Part shown: positions 6,046-8,764 of the stretch, one piece after another
How positions within the stretch are numbered: position 1 is the stretch's first letter
Layout: every line of letters starts with the position of its first letter
Source: Cycloclasticus sp.
GTDB lineage: Bacteria; Pseudomonadota; Gammaproteobacteria; Methylococcales; Cycloclasticaceae
NCBI GenBank assembly: GCA_012960055.1
Contig: DUCA01000008.1
Span: 1-8,764 of the forward strand
Direction of reading: 5' to 3'
Length of the DNA stretch: 8,764 bases
Program-made: the position numbers and the translations under genes
Notes under the pieces: generated by a model
What the model saw: the letters and a program-made list of their open reading frames with translations, nothing else
What the model was told of the DNA's origin: nothing
Databases searched by the model: none

Positions 6046-7610
6046 GTGTCGTCCCTCATGCGTTTTGGCCAAATACCCATTTTGCCGGGGGATAAAATGC
6101 CGTTTGGATCAAGTTCGTCTTTAATCTTTTGCTGCATGCTAAGTAGGGCGCCGTCATTCCAGGAATAGCTGTCGGCGATTTTGTCCATGAAGGATAAGTG
6201 GGTACGGTATTCGCCGTAACCATGGTTAGCAGCATCATCAATGAGTACGTCAAATAGATCGTGAGCACGTTTTTTCTCCTCCGCATTCATGCGGTCAAAC
6301 ATCAACATAAAGATATGGTGCTGATCGCGCCAACCGACAAGAAATTCGCCGATGTAATCAAAGTCGAATTCATGGGCGCGTTTGCGAATCATGTCAAATT
6401 GGCGATAAGAGTCTTTGCCGTCTACCGCTGAAATGGGCGAGAAGTTGATGTGGCCACCGCCGCCTACCCAATTGAGTAAGCTGAACTCGGTCATGTTTGG
6501 TTTGCCGCGCATGAGTTCCACGCGGTAGTCCCAGCCGGGGCTGCCTTTACGTGTGTCATCGTAATGAAATTCTGCGCCGGGAATTTTACTAAAGGTGTCG
6601 CGAATCAAATCCAAATTATTTTTCATAATCGGTGGTGGACCGTACACCGCCGCGTAAAAATTCCAAACGCCTAGGCCCAAATCTGCGCCGAGTTTTTTAC
6701 GTGCGCTGTCTGGCATCGGCCCTTTACCGGTGTAGTACTGTGCTTTGGTGTGCGACATGGAGGCTTCCCACAACAAATCAACCGTGGTGGCAGCATTGGG
6801 GATAACCATGTTGAGTTTTAACGGTTGTGCTAAATCAGTAACAAGTTCAAGGTCTTGCTCATGAGGCAAGGTGACCATAAACGGTGTGTAGCCCGGTGGT
6901 TCTGGCATTAACCAAATGCCCATGCGGGTAATAACGCCAAAGTTGGACTGGGTGAATAGGCCATCAACCCAAGGGCCTTGACCGTATTTGTACAGCGAGC
7001 CCGTTTTGCTGTTGGTGCTGCCCACCATGCCGGTTTCAACTACCGTGCCGTCGGCTAACACCACTTGCATGCCACATTGCATGAGCAGGTGATCGCCATA
7101 TGGCGTGTAGCCAGCGCCGTGATCTGAGGTATTGCCAACAATGCCGCCCCAAGCCGGTGCGGCGCAATCAATCCATAGTTTGTAGCCTTTCTCTTGGATA
7201 TAATTGTAAAGGTCGTAGTAGCTAACGCCAGGTTCGACTATCGCGTAGCCGTGTTTTTCATTCACCTCAATAATGCGGTTCATGCGCTTTAAATCCAGCA
7301 CGACGTAGCCGGGTTTGCGCGGCGCGGCGCCACCGTAAGCAAAGTTTTTGCCAGTAGAAATCGTCCACACAGGGATTTTGTATTGGTTTGCAACGGCAAG
7401 AATTTTTTGAATCTCTTCAAGCGTTTTTGGTGCTACCGCAGCCGAAGGTGCAAAGTCTTCATCTCGGGTTGTGTTGTAGGGGTCGCGGTAACTGCGTAGT
7501 TCTTTAATGTCATCGGTAAAAACATACTCATCGCCTATAATTCTTATGATGTCTGCGATAGCGCCATTAAATTGTTCAAGGCTGATGCCCTGTGGAAGTG
7601 GTTTATTCAT
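6042..7610 (-). CDS. VAO/PCMH-family flavoprotein: 4-alkylphenol/4-hydroxybenzyl-type dehydrogenase (PchF/EhyB/EUGO-like)
   Basis: A full-length 522-residue FAD enzyme of the family that oxidises the para side chain of phenols through a quinone methide. The N-terminal FAD domain has the pyrophosphate loop ISTGKNFAYGGAAP (84-97). The substrate domain is followed by a C-terminal end with ILSPGKMGIWP. The phenolate-binding triad of VAO (Tyr108, Tyr503, Arg504) is conserved as Tyr92, Tyr468 and Arg469. Arg363 matches VAO Arg398 and, exactly 24 residues on as in VAO, His387 in GGGGHINFSP matches the FAD-linking His422. The Tyr that anchors FAD in PchF is Leu379 here, and VAO Asp170 aligns with Ala151. 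No signal peptide is visible although the partner cytochrome is exported. The gene begins five bases after the Tat-signal gene without a good ribosome site, and overlaps the cytochrome start as ATGA. p-Cresol, creosol, eugenol or 4-hydroxybenzyl alcohols are plausible substrates; which one is unknown. Confidence 0.93.
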   Translation of the reverse strand: MNKPLPQGISLEQFNGAIADIIRIIGDEYVFTDDIKELRSYRDPYNTTRDEDFAPSAAVAPKTLEEIQKILAVANQYKIPVWTISTGKNFAYGGAAPRKPGYVVLDLKRMNRIIEVNEKHGYAIVEPGVSYYDLYNYIQEKGYKLWIDCAAPAWGGIVGNTSDHGAGYTPYGDHLLMQCGMQVVLADGTVVETGMVGSTNSKTGSLYKYGQGPWVDGLFTQSNFGVITRMGIWLMPEPPGYTPFMVTLPHEQDLELVTDLAQPLKLNMVIPNAATTVDLLWEASMSHTKAQYYTGKGPMPDSARKKLGADLGLGVWNFYAAVYGPPPIMKNNLDLIRDTFSKIPGAEFHYDDTRKGSPGWDYRVELMRGKPNMTEFSLLNWVGGGGHINFSPISAVDGKDSYRQFDMIRKRAHEFDFDYIGEFLVGWRDQHHIFMLMFDRMNAEEKKRAHDLFDVLIDDAANHGYGEYRTHLSFMDKIADSYSWNDGALLSMQQKIKDELDPNGILSPGKMGIWPKRMRDDT

Positions 7611-7615
7611 CTGTT

Positions 7616-8209
7616 TTAACGAGTAGCGGGGTTAGATGGAACAAAAAGCCAAGAGACGAGTACGTGATTGTCTGTTGCTGATTGTGATGTGCTTGTTTCG
7701 CTCAAGGCCGTATGGCTTGCAAGTTGTTGGCTGTTCAATACCGCCAAATTATCGGCTAACCAAACGGGCCATTTTTCCTTGGAGGTGGCGAGGGCTTCTG
7801 CCAATAAAGGCGCTTTGTCTGCACTACTAGTGACTTGATGCGTTAACTGCGTTGACGAACTCGTATGCATGGCAGAATAGGCGGTGATATAACGGTGTTG
7901 AGCCGCCAGTTGTTGCAAAACGAAAAAGTCTGAATCACGCGTGATGCCGCTAACCCAGCCATTCGCATGGTCGCTGCAAAATGCATTGAAGGTATCAAAG
8001 TGCAAACCAATATCAAGACCAACGGTTGAAGTCTGTTCGCTGAACTGTTCAGCAAACAAAGCAGAGTTAGGTGATTTCTCATCAGCAAAAATCAGTAAGG
8101 GTTGTTCGCCTTGGATGACGTGTGCAACTGAAAATGCGAGTGATGCAGGTGCCCATAACGCCGCGTTCGCAGCGATAGAGGTTTTTAGAAAAGTTCGTCT
8201 GGTAAGCAC
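7616..8209 (-). CDS. Unrecognised protein with twin-arginine signal peptide, candidate Tat escort for the flavoprotein
   Basis: A 197-residue protein that I do not recognise beyond its signal. The start is taken as the GTG at 8207-8209 because AGGAG stands five bases upstream and it puts the signal at the very N-terminus; the longer frame begins with a TTG and has no ribosome site. Residues 3-9 are TRRTFLK, a textbook Tat motif, followed by a weakly hydrophobic stretch to about residue 27 with plausible cleavage after Ala25 (PASLA). The rest has only one cysteine (Cys78), no haem or metal-sulfur motif and no membrane segment. The C-terminal third is rich in Ser, Thr and Ala. It lies just upstream of, and probably coupled to, the signal-less flavoprotein gene. 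The same slot in the P. putida p-cresol cluster is, as I recall, occupied by the unassigned pchX; homology could not be tested. Possible roles are export partner, flavinylation or assembly factor, or independent periplasmic protein. Confidence 0.85.
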   Translation of the reverse strand: MLTRRTFLKTSIAANAALWAPASLAFSVAHVIQGEQPLLIFADEKSPNSALFAEQFSEQTSTVGLDIGLHFDTFNAFCSDHANGWVSGITRDSDFFVLQQLAAQHRYITAYSAMHTSSSTQLTHQVTSSADKAPLLAEALATSKEKWPVWLADNLAVLNSQQLASHTALSETSTSQSATDNHVLVSWLFVPSNPATR

Positions 8210-8241
8210 AGCGTCTCCTGATAAAAATGTGTTTTTACTGT

Positions 8242-8260
8242 AGGGCAAGCCGCCCTTTTT
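8242..8260 (+). terminator. Terminator-like hairpin on the plus strand, between ubiX and the Tat-signal gene
   Basis: AGGGC-AAGCC-GCCCT (8242-8256) followed by TTTT (8257-8260) is a short hairpin with a T tract when read on the plus strand. No plus-strand gene leads into it. On the operon's own strand the same stem forms without a T tract, straddling the ubiX stop region, so it could instead be an RNA processing or stability element in the 49-base gap. Confidence 0.3.
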
Positions 8261-8764
8261 ATTGTTTAATTCCTTGCCAGCGTTTAACGCAATCGATGTC
8301 GCTAATATCCAAGGTGTCTAACACGCGCCCAACGGTATGGTTAACAAGGTCGTCAATAGATTGTGGCTGTGTATAAAACGCCGGCACCGGTGGGGCAATA
8401 ATCGCGCCCATTTCAGACAGGGTCGTCATGTTTCGTAAATGGACCAAATTCAACGGCGTTTCTCGTACCATTAAAATAAGTTTGCGGCGCTCTTTTAGAA
8501 TCACATCAGCAGCTCGTGAGACTAAATTATCAGCAATACCGTTGGCGATACAGCCCAGTGTTTTCATTGAACAAGGCGCAATCACCATGCCGTGGGTAAT
8601 AAAAGAACCGCTGGACAGTGTTGCCCCAATGTCTTTCGGGCTATGAACAACATCGGCCAGTGAGGTGATGGATTGCTTGTCCATACCCAGTTCGTATTGC
8701 GCGGTTAATGCGCCCGCGCTGGAAAGGATTAAGTGGCTTTCAACGTCTTCGAGCGTTTGCAGAA
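8259..8764 (-). CDS. ubiX: UbiX-family flavin prenyltransferase (VdcB/BsdB type), 5' end cut by the window edge
   Basis: UbiX proteins attach a dimethylallyl-derived unit to FMN, making the prenylated FMN used by UbiD decarboxylases. The visible part is 167 codons. The frame stays open to the window edge and about 30 N-terminal residues, including the GxSGA/TGA nucleotide loop, lie outside. Seen directly: SHLILSSAG, the APCSMKTLGCIANG segment, the RETPLNLVHLRNM loop, EMGAIIAPPVPAFYTQP and the C-terminal VGRVLDTLDI. These supply the Arg, Glu and Tyr residues typical of the active site. In known vdc/bsd operons the B gene sits directly beside C and D; here three genes intervene, but the common strand and close spacing argue for one transcript. 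It might also serve ubiquinone synthesis, but the context favours the decarboxylase. Confidence 0.93.
   Translation of the reverse strand, partial: LQTLEDVESHLILSSAGALTAQYELGMDKQSITSLADVVHSPKDIGATLSSGSFITHGMVIAPCSMKTLGCIANGIADNLVSRAADVILKERRKLILMVRETPLNLVHLRNMTTLSEMGAIIAPPVPAFYTQPQSIDDLVNHTVGRVLDTLDISDIDCVKRWQGIKQ

Noticed and set aside
5602..6072. Longer form of the cytochrome starting at 6072
   Set aside because: It would disrupt the lipoprotein signal. The ATG at 6043-6045 has its own GAGGG site and an ATGA overlap with the flavoprotein stop.
7616..8248. Longer form of the Tat-signal protein starting 13 codons earlier
   Set aside because: That start is a TTG without a ribosome site, and it would place extra residues before the RR motif. 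The GTG at 8207-8209 has AGGAG at the right distance.
1..8764. CRISPR arrays, insertion sequences, tRNA or rRNA genes
   Set aside because: No spaced direct repeats, transposase-like frames, terminal repeats or RNA gene signatures were seen on either strand.

Overview
The window looks like part of a gammaproteobacterial chromosome with moderate GC. The TatA and TatC proteins resemble the E. coli/Pseudomonas type, and every gene family present is common in aerobic proteobacteria that degrade aromatics. The genus cannot be read from the sequence. Almost everything is on the minus strand; the only convincing plus-strand gene is a PhyH-family dioxygenase.

Layout from the right edge, in the direction of transcription. 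A tight minus-strand operon runs from 8764 to 2455. It encodes a UbiX-type flavin prenyltransferase (5' end cut by the window), a small unrecognised protein with a classic twin-arginine (Tat) signal, a vanillyl-alcohol-oxidase/p-cresol-methylhydroxylase (VAO/PCMH) type flavoprotein, a lipoprotein c-type cytochrome, a UbiD-family hydroxyarylic acid decarboxylase (VdcC/BsdC type), its small zinc-ribbon partner (VdcD/BsdD type), and a second, degenerate VAO/PCMH paralogue. Several junctions are ATGA or 8-bp overlaps, so the genes are probably translationally coupled. The operon meets the plus-strand dioxygenase gene (1662-2453) tail to tail with one base between stops. Left of that, divergent from the dioxygenase, lie a single-domain rhodanese (1203-1553), a 291-base intergenic stretch with dyads and a promoter, then tatA and tatC (cut at the left edge) with no tatB between them.

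Proposed working model (inference). The flavoprotein and cytochrome form a membrane-tethered flavocytochrome that oxidises the para side chain of a 4-substituted phenol in the periplasm. After further oxidation to a 4-hydroxyarylic acid, the prenylated-FMN decarboxylase (VdcC+VdcD, cofactor from UbiX) removes the carboxyl group in the cytoplasm. No aldehyde dehydrogenase or ring-cleavage gene is in view.

The most interesting point is topology. The flavoprotein has no signal peptide although its cytochrome partner is exported. The gene just upstream encodes a small Tat-signal protein of unknown function, and a minimal tatAC pair lies in the same window. The Tat-signal protein may be an escort that carries the folded, FAD-loaded flavoprotein across the membrane. 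The second flavoprotein paralogue has lost all three phenolate-binding residues and may be a non-catalytic subunit.
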